DNA of 40,970 bases from Pseudomonadota bacterium (GTDB taxonomy: Bacteria; Pseudomonadota; Gammaproteobacteria; Steroidobacterales; Woeseiaceae). The notes beneath the pieces were generated by a model, which was not told the DNA's origin, searched no databases, and saw only the letters and a list, made by a program, of their open reading frames with translations. The stretch lies in assembly GCA_022560695.1 (NCBI GenBank), contig JADFSP010000021.1, forward strand, positions 1 to 40,970, written 5' to 3'. This document shows, piece by piece, positions 18,796 to 27,330 of the stretch. A program made the translations under genes and the position numbers. Numbering within the stretch: position 1 is the first letter of the stretch; every line of letters starts with the position of its first letter.

Positions 18796-20367
18796 GTGAC
18801 TGACGGAGCCGGCAATCCGCAAATTGTGACGATGCGCCTCGAGCTTCGCAACATCACCAAGGCGTACCCGGCGGTCATTGCCAACGATGATGTCAGCCTG
18901 GAGGTCTTGCCCGGCGAGATCCATGCCGTACTCGGCGAGAATGGCGCCGGCAAGAGCACCCTGATGAAAGTCATCTACGGCGTCACGAAAGCGGACGCCG
19001 GCAAGATACTCTGGAACGGCAAGGCCGTCAATATCCCGAATCCGGCGCAGGCAAGGCGGCTCGGTATCGGCATGGTGTTTCAACACTTCTCGCTGTTTGA
19101 AACGCTGACTGTCGCGGAGAACATTGCGCTCGCGGTCGAAGAGGAATTCGACCTGGATGCGCTGTCGACCCGGATCAGGGAAGTGTCCGAACGCTACGGA
19201 TTGCCTCTGGATCCGCGACGACTGGTTCACTCTCTCTCGGTCGGCGAACGCCAGCGCGTCGAAATCGTGCGCTGTCTGCTACAGGAACCGCAGTTGCTCA
19301 TCATGGATGAGCCCACTTCGGTCCTGACGCCACAGGCTGTTCGCAAATTGTTCGAAACACTCAGAAGACTCGCGGACGAAGACTGTAGCATCTTGTACAT
19401 CAGCCACAAGCTCGAAGAGATACGCGTGCTTTGCCACAAGGCGACCGTGATGCGCGGCGGCAAGGTCACTGGAGAAGCAGACCCGCGGCAGGAAACCGTT
19501 GCCAGCCTGGCGCGCATGATGATCGGCCGTGACTTGCCGGTCTGCGAGCACCCGGAATTCGACGGCGGTGGCGAACCGCTGCTCGTCATCGACGGCCTGT
19601 CACAGAAATCAGATGACCCGTTTGGAACAGACCTGAAAGACATCCATTTATCCGTGCGCAGCGGCGAGATATTCGGCATCGCCGGCATATCCGGCAACGG
19701 TCAGAAAGAACTGCTGGCGGCGCTAAGCGGTGAATTGCCGATCGACCGCGCCAACATCGCGCCCATCACGATTTGCGGCGTCGCGGCCGGAACTTTACGC
19801 GCCGACGGGCGGCGTGACCTCGGCATGGCGTTTGTCCCGGAGGAGCGCCTCGGGCGTGGCGCCGTTCCGCCAATGTCGCTGTCCGACAATGCCCTGTTGA
19901 CGGGCCATCGAACCGGCATGGTGCGCTTCGGCCTGATCGAAGACGCGCTCGCGCGCGTCTTCGCGGAACGCTGCGTCGAGGACTTCGATGTGCGCTGCGC
20001 CGGCGTGCACGCCACCGCAAGAAGCCTGTCTGGCGGCAATCTGCAGAAATTCATCGTCGGCAGGGAAATATTACAGAATCCGCGAGTCCTCGTCGTCGCG
20101 CAGCCCACCTGGGGCGTTGACGTGGGGGCAGCCGCGGCGATTCGTCAGGCTTTGATCGACCTGCGCAACGCAGGCGTCGCGATCTTCGTCGTATCCGAAG
20201 AGCTGGAGGAGTTGTTCGAGATCTGTGATCGAATCGCCGTGATTGCGGATGGGAGGCTGTCCCCGGTCAAGCGCAGCTCCGATACCGACATGGAGGAGAT
20301 CGGCTTGTGGATGAGCGGCATGTTCCCCGGTGGACCCGCCGCGGAAGACGTCAGTCATGCGGTTTAA
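18796..20367 (+). CDS. ATP-binding protein of a BMP-type nucleoside ABC transporter
   Basis: This 523-residue protein has two fused ABC domains. The first has Walker A GENGAGKS (47-54), signature SVGERQRVEI and the Walker B region LLIMDEPTSVL. The second has a degenerate nucleotide loop (ISGNGQKELL) and signature SGGNLQKF. This is the layout of YufO/NupO-type ATPases that work with BMP-family binding proteins and two permeases, as here. I chose GTG 18796 because GAGG lies 9 nt upstream; TTG 18787 and ATG 18832 are in frame. It directly follows xdhC, and its end overlaps the first permease, so import and purine oxidation are cotranscribed. Confidence 0.9.
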   Translation: MTDGAGNPQIVTMRLELRNITKAYPAVIANDDVSLEVLPGEIHAVLGENGAGKSTLMKVIYGVTKADAGKILWNGKAVNIPNPAQARRLGIGMVFQHFSLFETLTVAENIALAVEEEFDLDALSTRIREVSERYGLPLDPRRLVHSLSVGERQRVEIVRCLLQEPQLLIMDEPTSVLTPQAVRKLFETLRRLADEDCSILYISHKLEEIRVLCHKATVMRGGKVTGEADPRQETVASLARMMIGRDLPVCEHPEFDGGGEPLLVIDGLSQKSDDPFGTDLKDIHLSVRSGEIFGIAGISGNGQKELLAALSGELPIDRANIAPITICGVAAGTLRADGRRDLGMAFVPEERLGRGAVPPMSLSDNALLTGHRTGMVRFGLIEDALARVFAERCVEDFDVRCAGVHATARSLSGGNLQKFIVGREILQNPRVLVVAQPTWGVDVGAAAAIRQALIDLRNAGVAIFVVSEELEELFEICDRIAVIADGRLSPVKRSSDTDMEEIGLWMSGMFPGGPAAEDVSHAV

Positions 20368-21466
20368 GATCGAAGCCCGGCCCCAACCGTCAGCGCGGAT
20401 GGCGTATCTGTCCCCGCTGATCGCTGTCGGGCTGACGCTGTTCACCGGCTTGATCCTCTCCACACTCGTTGGCACGAATCCGCTCGACGCGTTTTACGCG
20501 TTCTTTATCGCCCCGATTGACGACTGGTACGGCCTCGGCGAGCTCGGCGTGAAAGCGGCGCCGCTGATGTTGATCGCCGTCGGGCTTGCGATCGGATTCA
20601 GGGCAAATATCTGGAACATCGGGGCGGAGGGCCAGCTCGCGGTCGGCGCTATCTGCGGCGGCGGCCTGGCGTTGTGGTTCTATGAATCCAGCAGCGTATT
20701 CCTGCTGCCGGCGATGATCGTCGCCGGCTGCATTGGTGGCATGCTTTGGTCTTCGATTCCGGCGTTTCTGCGAACGCGTTTCAACACCAACGAAATTCTT
20801 GTCAGCCTGATGCTGAATTACGTCGCCGTCTTGATACTCAGCTATCTTGTACACGACCCGTGGCGCGACCCGAGTGGTTTCAATTTTCCGGAGTCGCGAC
20901 TGTTCACCGACGCCGCCTCGTTGCCCATCATTCTCGACGGTACCCGGCTGCACGCCGGATTCATCATCGCGTTGCTGGTCGTGGCGCTTGGCTGGGTGTT
21001 CGTTCGCAAGAGTTTCGTCGGCTACAAGATGCAGGTCGTCGGCATGGCAGACTCGGCGGCGTTGTATGCCGGCTTTCGGCGCAAGCACATGGTCTGGATC
21101 GGTTTGCTGGCCGGCGGTGGCGCCGCCGGCATCGCGGGAATTTCCGAAGTGGCGGGTCCCATCGGCCAGTTATTGCCGTCGGTTTCTCCCGGATACGGCT
21201 ACGCGGCCATCATCGTCGCATTCGTCGGCCGACTGCACCCGGTCGGTATCCTGTTCGCCAGCCTGTTGATGTCGTTGCTCTACCTGGGCGGTGAATCGGC
21301 CCAGATGCTACTGGGCCTGCCATCGGCCGTGACGGGCGTCTTTCAGGGCGTTCTCCTGTTCTTCCTGCTGGCGGCCGATCTGTTCATCAATTACCGCATC
21401 AGGCGCGAGCCGGCAGTGTCACCCATTGTTGCAGCGACAGCCGCCGATACCGAGGTGACGCCATGA
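20357..21466 (+). CDS. ABC transporter permease for nucleosides, first subunit
   Basis: The 369-residue protein has about nine membrane helices of the BPD_transp_2 (RbsC-like) family. It contains the family motif FRANIWNIGAEGQLAVGA (about 86-103) and a conserved SPGYGYAAIIVAFVGRLHPVG segment near the C-terminus, typical of NupP/YufP permeases. I chose ATG 20357, which overlaps the ATPase gene by 11 nt, over GTG 20330. Its stop overlaps the second permease (ATGA). Substrate is inferred from the purine genes around it and the BMP-type binding protein. Confidence 0.9.
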   Translation: MRFKIEARPQPSARMAYLSPLIAVGLTLFTGLILSTLVGTNPLDAFYAFFIAPIDDWYGLGELGVKAAPLMLIAVGLAIGFRANIWNIGAEGQLAVGAICGGGLALWFYESSSVFLLPAMIVAGCIGGMLWSSIPAFLRTRFNTNEILVSLMLNYVAVLILSYLVHDPWRDPSGFNFPESRLFTDAASLPIILDGTRLHAGFIIALLVVALGWVFVRKSFVGYKMQVVGMADSAALYAGFRRKHMVWIGLLAGGGAAGIAGISEVAGPIGQLLPSVSPGYGYAAIIVAFVGRLHPVGILFASLLMSLLYLGGESAQMLLGLPSAVTGVFQGVLLFFLLAADLFINYRIRREPAVSPIVAATAADTEVTP

Positions 21467-22386
21467 ACGATGTGCTTGTTGGCATAATTCTAGCGACCCT
21501 GGGCGCCGGCACCCCGCTGGTCTTCGCCGCGCTCGGTGAACTCATTACTGAGAAATCCGGCGTACTCAACCTCGGGGTCGAGGGCATGATGCTCGTCGGT
21601 GCGGTTTGTGGGTTCGCCGTTGCTGCCGACACAGGCAGCCTGTGGCTCGGCGTGGTGACCGCCATGACGGCCGGTGCATTCATGGCGCTCCTGTTCGGTG
21701 TACTGACACTGACGTTCCAGGCCAACCAGGTCGCGGCCGGGCTGGCGCTGACCATATTCGGTGTCGGGTTAAGCGCCTATATCGGCCTCGAATACACGAG
21801 CGTTGCATTGACCGGCCTGCAAGCCGTGCATATCCCGTTGCTCTCGAGCATGCCACTGATCGGCCCAACGATATTCTCGCTGGACCCGTTGATGTACCTC
21901 TCGTTCGTCCTGTTGGCCGCGATCAGCTACTTTCTTTATCGCAGCAAGGCGGGACTGTTGTTGCGCGCGATCGGCGAGTCACCACGATCGGCACACTCGA
22001 TTGGCTACCCGGTGATACGAATTCGCTATCTCGCCGTGTTGTTCGGCGGCGGCATGGCCGGGCTCGGCGGGGCGTACCTCGCACTGGTTTACACGCCGCT
22101 ATGGGTAGAGGGCATGACCGCCGGCCGGGGCTGGATATCGCTTGCGCTCGTCGTATTCGCTACATGGCGTCCGGCACGTGTGATCCTGGGTGCGTATTTG
22201 TTCGGCGGCGTGACCATCCTGCAACTTCACGTGCAGGGCCTGGGCATCGACCTGCCAGCGCAATTGCTGTCCTCTCTTCCTTACATCGCCACGATTGTCG
22301 TACTCGTGTTGATATCACGCGACATCAATACGATTCGCCTGAACTCACCCGCATCGATTGGCAAAACTTTCCACCCCGGTGCTTAG
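21463..22386 (+). CDS. ABC transporter permease for nucleosides, second subunit
   Basis: This 307-residue membrane protein is the shorter partner permease (NupQ/YufQ type). It has the diagnostic PLVFAALGELITEKSGVLN segment near the N-terminus, followed by LGVEGMMLVGA, and about eight membrane helices. It pairs with the preceding permease to form the channel. The lipoprotein gene follows 15 nt later. Together the four genes make a complete BMP-family importer, in the unusual order ATPase, permease, permease, binding protein. Confidence 0.9.
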   Translation: MNDVLVGIILATLGAGTPLVFAALGELITEKSGVLNLGVEGMMLVGAVCGFAVAADTGSLWLGVVTAMTAGAFMALLFGVLTLTFQANQVAAGLALTIFGVGLSAYIGLEYTSVALTGLQAVHIPLLSSMPLIGPTIFSLDPLMYLSFVLLAAISYFLYRSKAGLLLRAIGESPRSAHSIGYPVIRIRYLAVLFGGGMAGLGGAYLALVYTPLWVEGMTAGRGWISLALVVFATWRPARVILGAYLFGGVTILQLHVQGLGIDLPAQLLSSLPYIATIVVLVLISRDINTIRLNSPASIGKTFHPGA

Positions 22387-22401
22387 ATTCTTGGAGACCT
22401 G

Positions 22402-23511
22402 ATGATGACAACAAACCGGATGTTTTTGATCGCGTTCACAGTCAGCCTGCTGGCGGCTTGTGGCCAGAAAGATGCAGCGGAACCTGATGCGTCGGATGCG
22501 GGTGACGCTTCCCGGTTAAAAGTCGGCTTTGTCTACGTCACCCCGATTAGTGATGCCGGCTGGACCCACCAGCACGATCTCGGCCGTCTGCAAATGGAAG
22601 ACAGCTTGGGCGACCAGGTGGAGACCAAATATATCGAGAACGTACCCGAAGGAGCCGAGGCCGAGCGCGTCATACGGCAGTTCGCCGCCGATGGCTTTGA
22701 TCTCGTATTCACGACGTCGTTCGGCTATATGAATCCGACGATAAAGGTTGCCGAGATGTTCCCGGACACGACTTTTGAGCATGCGACCGGTTATAAGAGC
22801 GCAGCAAACGTCGGCACTTACGTCGCACGTTTCTACGAAGGACGTTATCTCTCCGGCATCGTCGCCGGCAAAATGACGAAGTCCAATGTGGCCGGCTATG
22901 TTGCCGCATTTCCGATTCCTGAAGTGTTACGCGGCATCAACGCGTTCACGCTGGGCATGCGAAGTGTGAATCCCGATGCGGAAGTGAAAGTCATCTGGAC
23001 CAATTCCTGGTTCGACCCCGGCCGCGAGCGCGAGGCTGCGGACGTGCTGATCACGCAAGGTGCGGACATCGTGACGCACCATACGGATTCGACTGCGGCG
23101 GTTCAGGCCGCGGAAGAGAAAGGCGTGTATGCGATTGGTTATCACTCCGACATGTCCCGCTACGGCGAAACCGCACACCTGACAGCGGTCACCCACCACT
23201 GGGGCGATTTCTACACCAGGCGTGCGCAAGAAGTCTTGGACGGATCCTGGTCATCGCAAAATGTGTGGGGCGGCATCAAGGAAGGAATGATTCGGCTCGC
23301 TCCTCTCAATGATGCAGTTCCTGCGGACGTCGCAGCTCTTGTAGCAGAAAAGGAAGCCGCGATCAGATCCGGCGACCTGCATCCGTTCAGCGGACCGATC
23401 TCGAACCAGGACGGCGAAGAGCTCGTAGCGCCCGGTACGACCATGTCCGACGAAGACTTGCAGAAGATGGAATGGTACGTCGAAGGCGTGCAGGGCAAGT
23501 TGCCCAGGTAG
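22402..23511 (+). CDS. BMP-family substrate-binding lipoprotein, probable purine nucleoside or base binding
   Basis: The 369-residue protein has a lipoprotein signal ending LLAAC (Cys20) and an Ala/Asp-rich tether. The BMP (PnrA-like) domain then begins KVGFVYVTPISDAGWTHQHD and includes FDLVFTTSFGYMNPT and NVGTYVARFYEGRYLSGIVAG. PnrA-type proteins bind purine nucleosides, which fits this neighbourhood. TTGGAGA lies just before the ATG at 22402; ATG 22405 is equally possible. The C-terminal roughly 40 residues, with SGPISNQDGEELV, resemble BMP proteins of purine-catabolic loci. A strong hairpin follows the gene and may stabilise its mRNA. Confidence 0.92.
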   Translation: MMTTNRMFLIAFTVSLLAACGQKDAAEPDASDAGDASRLKVGFVYVTPISDAGWTHQHDLGRLQMEDSLGDQVETKYIENVPEGAEAERVIRQFAADGFDLVFTTSFGYMNPTIKVAEMFPDTTFEHATGYKSAANVGTYVARFYEGRYLSGIVAGKMTKSNVAGYVAAFPIPEVLRGINAFTLGMRSVNPDAEVKVIWTNSWFDPGREREAADVLITQGADIVTHHTDSTAAVQAAEEKGVYAIGYHSDMSRYGETAHLTAVTHHWGDFYTRRAQEVLDGSWSSQNVWGGIKEGMIRLAPLNDAVPADVAALVAEKEAAIRSGDLHPFSGPISNQDGEELVAPGTTMSDEDLQKMEWYVEGVQGKLPR

Positions 23512-23532
23512 GGGAGCTATCAAACCAGTGAC

Positions 23533-23566
23533 GTCTGCCGGCGGTCGTGTTCGATCGCCGGCAGAC
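23533..23566 (+). terminator. Strong intercistronic hairpin between the BMP lipoprotein and puuD
   Basis: GTCTGCCGGCG (23533-23543) pairs perfectly with CGCCGGCAGAC (23556-23566). Pairing continues inward for four more pairs, including one G-U, leaving a TGTT loop. No T-run follows, so it is more likely a partial attenuator or a 3'-end stabiliser for the binding-protein mRNA than a full terminator. Confidence 0.6.
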
Positions 23567-23591
23567 CTGACTCGCAACCGGGATTGCAGAG

Positions 23592-24857
23592 ATGGAAGCT
23601 TATATTGTTGACTGGCTGAATTTGTTTAGCCGCTGGGTGCATTTCATAACCGGCATCGCCTGGATCGGGTCGTCGTTTTATTTCGTCTGGCTCGACAATC
23701 ACCTGCTGCCGGTTGCGGACAAATCGGACGAAGACAAAGGCGTGGCTGGTGAAGTCTGGTCGGTGCACGGCGGCGGCTTCTACCATGCACAGAAATACCG
23801 TGTCGCTCCCGGCCAGCTACCGGATACGCTTCACTGGTTCAAGTGGGAGGCGTACACGACCTGGATCACGGGCATGTTCCTGCTCGCATTGATCTACTGG
23901 TATGGCGCGGAAATCTATCTCGTGGACCGCTCGGTCGCAGATCTCTCCCAGCCGGCTGCGATCGGTGCTGCCGTGGCGTTTTTGATCGGCGGCTGGGTCG
24001 TCTATGACCTGCTCTGCAAATCCCCGCTCGGAAAGAATGATGCTGCTCTGGGCGGTGTGATATTCGCGCTGCTGATCGTAGCGGCCTGGGGCATGTGCGA
24101 ATTGTTCAGTGGCCGCGGTGCCTACATTCACTTCGGCGCAATGCTTGGCACGATCATGGTGGCCAACGTTTTCTTTGTGATCATCCCGGGACAAAGTCGC
24201 ATGGTCGAGGCCACGCGGGAAGGTCGAACGCCAGACCCGGACGACGGCATCAGGGGCAAACAGCGCTCCGTACACAACACCTACTTCACGTTGCCCGTGT
24301 TGTTTGTAATGATCAGCATCCACTACGCAATGACATTCGGACATGAGTACAACTGGCTGATCCTGATTGCCATATCGCTGGCGGGCGTGTTGATCCGTAT
24401 CTATTTCGTGGCGCGTCACAAGGGCAAGGCATCATTGTTACCAGTGGCACTGGCATTGCTGATTCTGCTCGGCGTTGCCGCAGCGATTGCACCACATGCA
24501 CCGCGCACAACACGCGCAACGGACGCCGCTGACACGGGGACGACGACGGGACCAATCGATGGCGCGCAGGCAGGAGCGCCAATGACATTCGCCGACATTG
24601 TTACGATTGTCCAGGCACGCTGCACCACCTGTCACGGCGCCGTACCGACATTCGCCGGGTTCCCGGCTGCTCCAGCCGGCGTTGAACTCGACCAGCCGGA
24701 GCAAATTGCCAAAGAAGCATTGCGCATCTATCAGCAGACGGTCATCACCAGAATCATGCCCATCGGCAATCTGACTCAGATGACGGACGAGGAAAGAATG
24801 ACGATCGATCGGTGGTACCGCGACGGTGCGACAATCGATTGGATCGGGGCTCACTGA
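23592..24857 (+). CDS. puuD: Membrane-bound urate oxidase/hydroxylase with C-terminal cytochrome c domain
   Basis: PuuD converts urate to 5-hydroxyisourate. The 421-residue protein starts with the urate-oxidase N-terminal membrane domain: FSRWVHFITGIAWIGSSFYF near the start, and VHGGGFYHAQKY (about 58-69). Eight or so membrane helices follow. A linker rich in Ala and Thr then leads to a cytochrome c domain with CTTCH (C344, C347, H348) and IMPIGNLTQM, which may supply the axial methionine. This architecture implies that electrons from urate enter the respiratory chain instead of making hydrogen peroxide. The following allantoinase starts 10 nt after the stop. Confidence 0.94.
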   Translation: MEAYIVDWLNLFSRWVHFITGIAWIGSSFYFVWLDNHLLPVADKSDEDKGVAGEVWSVHGGGFYHAQKYRVAPGQLPDTLHWFKWEAYTTWITGMFLLALIYWYGAEIYLVDRSVADLSQPAAIGAAVAFLIGGWVVYDLLCKSPLGKNDAALGGVIFALLIVAAWGMCELFSGRGAYIHFGAMLGTIMVANVFFVIIPGQSRMVEATREGRTPDPDDGIRGKQRSVHNTYFTLPVLFVMISIHYAMTFGHEYNWLILIAISLAGVLIRIYFVARHKGKASLLPVALALLILLGVAAAIAPHAPRTTRATDAADTGTTTGPIDGAQAGAPMTFADIVTIVQARCTTCHGAVPTFAGFPAAPAGVELDQPEQIAKEALRIYQQTVITRIMPIGNLTQMTDEERMTIDRWYRDGATIDWIGAH

Positions 24858-24867
24858 ACACCAGGTC

Positions 24868-25800
24868 ATGGGTCAGGATTATCCACGTGATCTGATCGGC
24901 TACGGCGCGCACCCGCCCCACGCGGCGTGGCCGGGCTCTGCTCGGGTCGCGGTGCAGTTCGTGATCAATTACGAAGAGGGTGGAGAGAGCAGCATCCTGC
25001 ACGGCGATGCGGCGTCCGAGGCATTCTTGTCGGAAATCGTCGGCGCCACACCGTACCCGAATAGCCGCAATATGAACATGGAGTCGATGTACGAATTCGG
25101 TTCGCGCGCCGGATTTTGGAGGTTGCACCGCATGTTCACGGACCGCGAGGTCCCGGTGACAGTTTTTGGCGTGGCGATGGCGCTGGACCGAAATCCTGCA
25201 GCCATCGAGGCGATGCTGAACGCCGACTGGGAAATAGCGAGCCACGGTTATCGGTGGATCGATTATCAAAACGTCGAAGAAAGCGTCGAGCGGGAGCATC
25301 TCGAAACTGCGATTGAAATTCATGCACGCGTTACCGGCGCGCGTCCGCTGGGTTGGTATCTCGGCCGGTGCAGCCCGAACAGCCACCGTCTGGCCGCCGA
25401 GGTCGGCGATTTCGTCTACAACGCCGACACATACGCTGACGACCTGCCCTACTGGGACCTGGCTTACAGCAAGCCGCAGCTGATGGTGCCTTACACACTG
25501 GATGCCAACGACATGCGCTTCGCAACGGCGCAGGGATTCAATTCGGGCGACCAGTTTTTTACTTACCTGAAAGACAGTTTCGATTGCCTTTACGCCGAGG
25601 GTGACACGCAGCCAAAGATGATGTCGGTCGGCTTGCACTGCCGATTGTCTGGCCGGCCGGGCCGCGCAACTGCCCTGGCCCGTTTTGTCGACTACGTCCT
25701 CGGTCACGAACGCGTGTGGCTGACGCGCCGTATCGATATTGCGAATCATTGGCGGGAACATCACGGCTTGAAATCCGGCGCTGCGGCGGCCGGCCCATGA
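24868..25800 (+). CDS. puuE: Allantoinase of the polysaccharide-deacetylase type
   Basis: PuuE opens allantoin to allantoate and belongs to the polysaccharide-deacetylase-like enzymes, not to the metal-dependent amidohydrolase allantoinases (AllB). The 310 residues start MGQDYPRDLIGYG and include FVINYEEGGE (about 32-41), YEFGSRAGFWRL and WEIASHGYRWIDY, all typical of PuuE (about 308 residues). I chose ATG 24868; the frame extends back into puuD, but those codons are puuD read out of frame. The stop overlaps the uraD start by ATGA, so the two are translationally coupled. Cytoplasmic; no signal peptide. Confidence 0.94.
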   Translation: MGQDYPRDLIGYGAHPPHAAWPGSARVAVQFVINYEEGGESSILHGDAASEAFLSEIVGATPYPNSRNMNMESMYEFGSRAGFWRLHRMFTDREVPVTVFGVAMALDRNPAAIEAMLNADWEIASHGYRWIDYQNVEESVEREHLETAIEIHARVTGARPLGWYLGRCSPNSHRLAAEVGDFVYNADTYADDLPYWDLAYSKPQLMVPYTLDANDMRFATAQGFNSGDQFFTYLKDSFDCLYAEGDTQPKMMSVGLHCRLSGRPGRATALARFVDYVLGHERVWLTRRIDIANHWREHHGLKSGAAAAGP

Positions 25801-26360
25801 CGCCGCAAGCAATGAAATTTCAGCGGGCGCCGAGCCAGATGACAAAGCGGGATTTCGTCGACCGCTTCGGCGGCGTGTACGAGCACTCACCCTGGATTGC
25901 AGAAGCTGTCTGGAGCGATGGGCTCGATGAATCCCACGGCGACGTTGACGGCCTGGCCAATGCTCTCGCCGCAATTGTCGATCAGGCCAATGCTGAACTC
26001 CGATTGAACCTCATCAACGCGCATCCCGACCTGGCAGGCCGTGCGGCCATCAGTGGCAGACTGACGCCGGACTCCACGGCGGAACAGGCGAACGCGGGAA
26101 TCGATCAATGCACGGCCGAGGAATTCAGCCTGTTCCAGGACATGAACGAACGATACAAGAACAAGTTCGGATTTACGTTTGTCATGGCAGTGAAAGGCAG
26201 CAATCGCCACAAAATTCTCGATGCCTTTCGCCGGCGAGTGCAAAACGATCCGCAGGTCGAATTGACTCAGGCTATTCAGGAAATTCACAAAATCGCTCGC
26301 CTGCGTTTGGCCGAAATCGCAGCACGCGACACGACTCGCGGTGGCAAGAATGCCCGGTAG
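25797..26360 (+). CDS. uraD: 2-oxo-4-hydroxy-4-carboxy-5-ureidoimidazoline (OHCU) decarboxylase
   Basis: UraD decarboxylates OHCU to S-allantoin, after UraH and before PuuE. The 187-residue protein has the catalytic His76 in NAHPDLAGRAA, the KFGFTFVMAVKG block (about 123-134) and the C-terminal EIHKIARLRL helix, all characteristic. It has a slightly longer N-terminus than many UraD proteins. The start ATG 25797 overlaps the puuE stop. With xdhABC, puuD, uraH and puuE, it gives every step from xanthine to allantoate. Confidence 0.95.
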   Translation: MTPQAMKFQRAPSQMTKRDFVDRFGGVYEHSPWIAEAVWSDGLDESHGDVDGLANALAAIVDQANAELRLNLINAHPDLAGRAAISGRLTPDSTAEQANAGIDQCTAEEFSLFQDMNERYKNKFGFTFVMAVKGSNRHKILDAFRRRVQNDPQVELTQAIQEIHKIARLRLAEIAARDTTRGGKNAR

Positions 26361-26497
26361 TCTAAATGCGGTGAGACCTGGTCGCAAAACGATGCATCTC
26401 ATATCTGCACAGTTTTTACTCGACTCCGTACAAATTTGACTGAATTATGCCGGGCTCGTTCGGACGCACACTACACCAAGAACCAAGGGAACCGAAA

Positions 26498-27280
26498 ATG
26501 TTGAAACTCAAAAGCTACGTTCAGGGCACTGCCCTGGCACTGTTGTCACTGATTGTCTGGCAGCCGGCCACAGCAGCGGACTGGAGCAACACCGAGTTGC
26601 ACATTCAGATTGGCAATCTCGACGTACCGTCTTTTGCAGGCGGCGGCACTTCAGATCATGTGATTTATACGCTGCAGCACGCCAGCGGCTGGAAATACGG
26701 CGACAATTTCTTTTTCCTGGATGTTCTCGATGGCGATCGCCCTGGTTTCCAGGACTTCGATATGTACGGCGAGTGGTACACGAATTTCAGCCTCGGAAAA
26801 ATTACCGGCAAGCCAGTCGGTGGAGGCTTCATCAAGGACATCGGCATCATTCTCGGATTCAACTGGGCTGCGGATGCCAATGTGAAGAAGTATCTCCCCG
26901 GAATCCGCCTGTCGCTGGATTTGCCGGGCTTCGCGTTCGCGAACCTCGACATCATGGCCTACATCGATGACAGTGAAGGCGTAGCCTCCGGCGGCGCACC
27001 GTCCGAAGACGATTCCTTCCTGATCGATTTCAACTGGGCACGTCCGTTCAAGATCGGCGACTCGAGCTTCAGTATTGAAGGACACATCGAGTACGCTGGT
27101 GAGCGGGACAATGAGTTCGGTGGCAAGGTCGAGTCCTGGATACTTGCGCAACCGCAATTTCGCTGGTATGTGCGCGACAGCGTCGCACTGGGAATCGAGT
27201 ACCAGTTTTGGCAAAACAAGCTGGGCGATGGGGCTACCGATGAGAGCACGGTACAGGCATTGTTCGTCTGGAAGTTTTGA
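26498..27280 (+). CDS. Tsx/OmpK-type nucleoside-specific outer-membrane channel
   Basis: The 260-residue protein has a signal peptide (1-26 or so, ending ATAADW) and a barrel rich in aromatic and acidic residues ending in VWKF, with the terminal Phe of outer-membrane proteins. Blocks such as WKYGDNFFFLDV (about 66-77), FQDFDMYGEWY and the C-terminal YQFWQNKLG resemble the Channel_Tsx family (Tsx, OmpK). Tsx passes nucleosides across the outer membrane, so this would feed the ABC importer encoded upstream. AAGGGA lies before ATG 26498. It is separated from uraD by 137 nt and may have its own promoter, though I could not define one. Confidence 0.88.
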   Translation: MLKLKSYVQGTALALLSLIVWQPATAADWSNTELHIQIGNLDVPSFAGGGTSDHVIYTLQHASGWKYGDNFFFLDVLDGDRPGFQDFDMYGEWYTNFSLGKITGKPVGGGFIKDIGIILGFNWAADANVKKYLPGIRLSLDLPGFAFANLDIMAYIDDSEGVASGGAPSEDDSFLIDFNWARPFKIGDSSFSIEGHIEYAGERDNEFGGKVESWILAQPQFRWYVRDSVALGIEYQFWQNKLGDGATDESTVQALFVWKF

Positions 27281-27330
27281 TTCAACCCTGACAGGAATCT
27301 CGATGTTCGACAATCGTGTTGTGAAAAATC

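Noticed and set aside
24754..25974. Long minus-strand frame (406 codons) opposite puuE
   Set aside because: It lies antisense to a gene with clear PuuE motifs and ATGA coupling; its translation is Arg-rich with no recognisable domain, as expected of a shadow in GC-rich coding DNA.
26361..26497. Promoter before the Tsx gene
   Set aside because: TTGACT at 26436-26441 and nearby AT-rich bases look suggestive, but no -10 hexamer has acceptable spacing.
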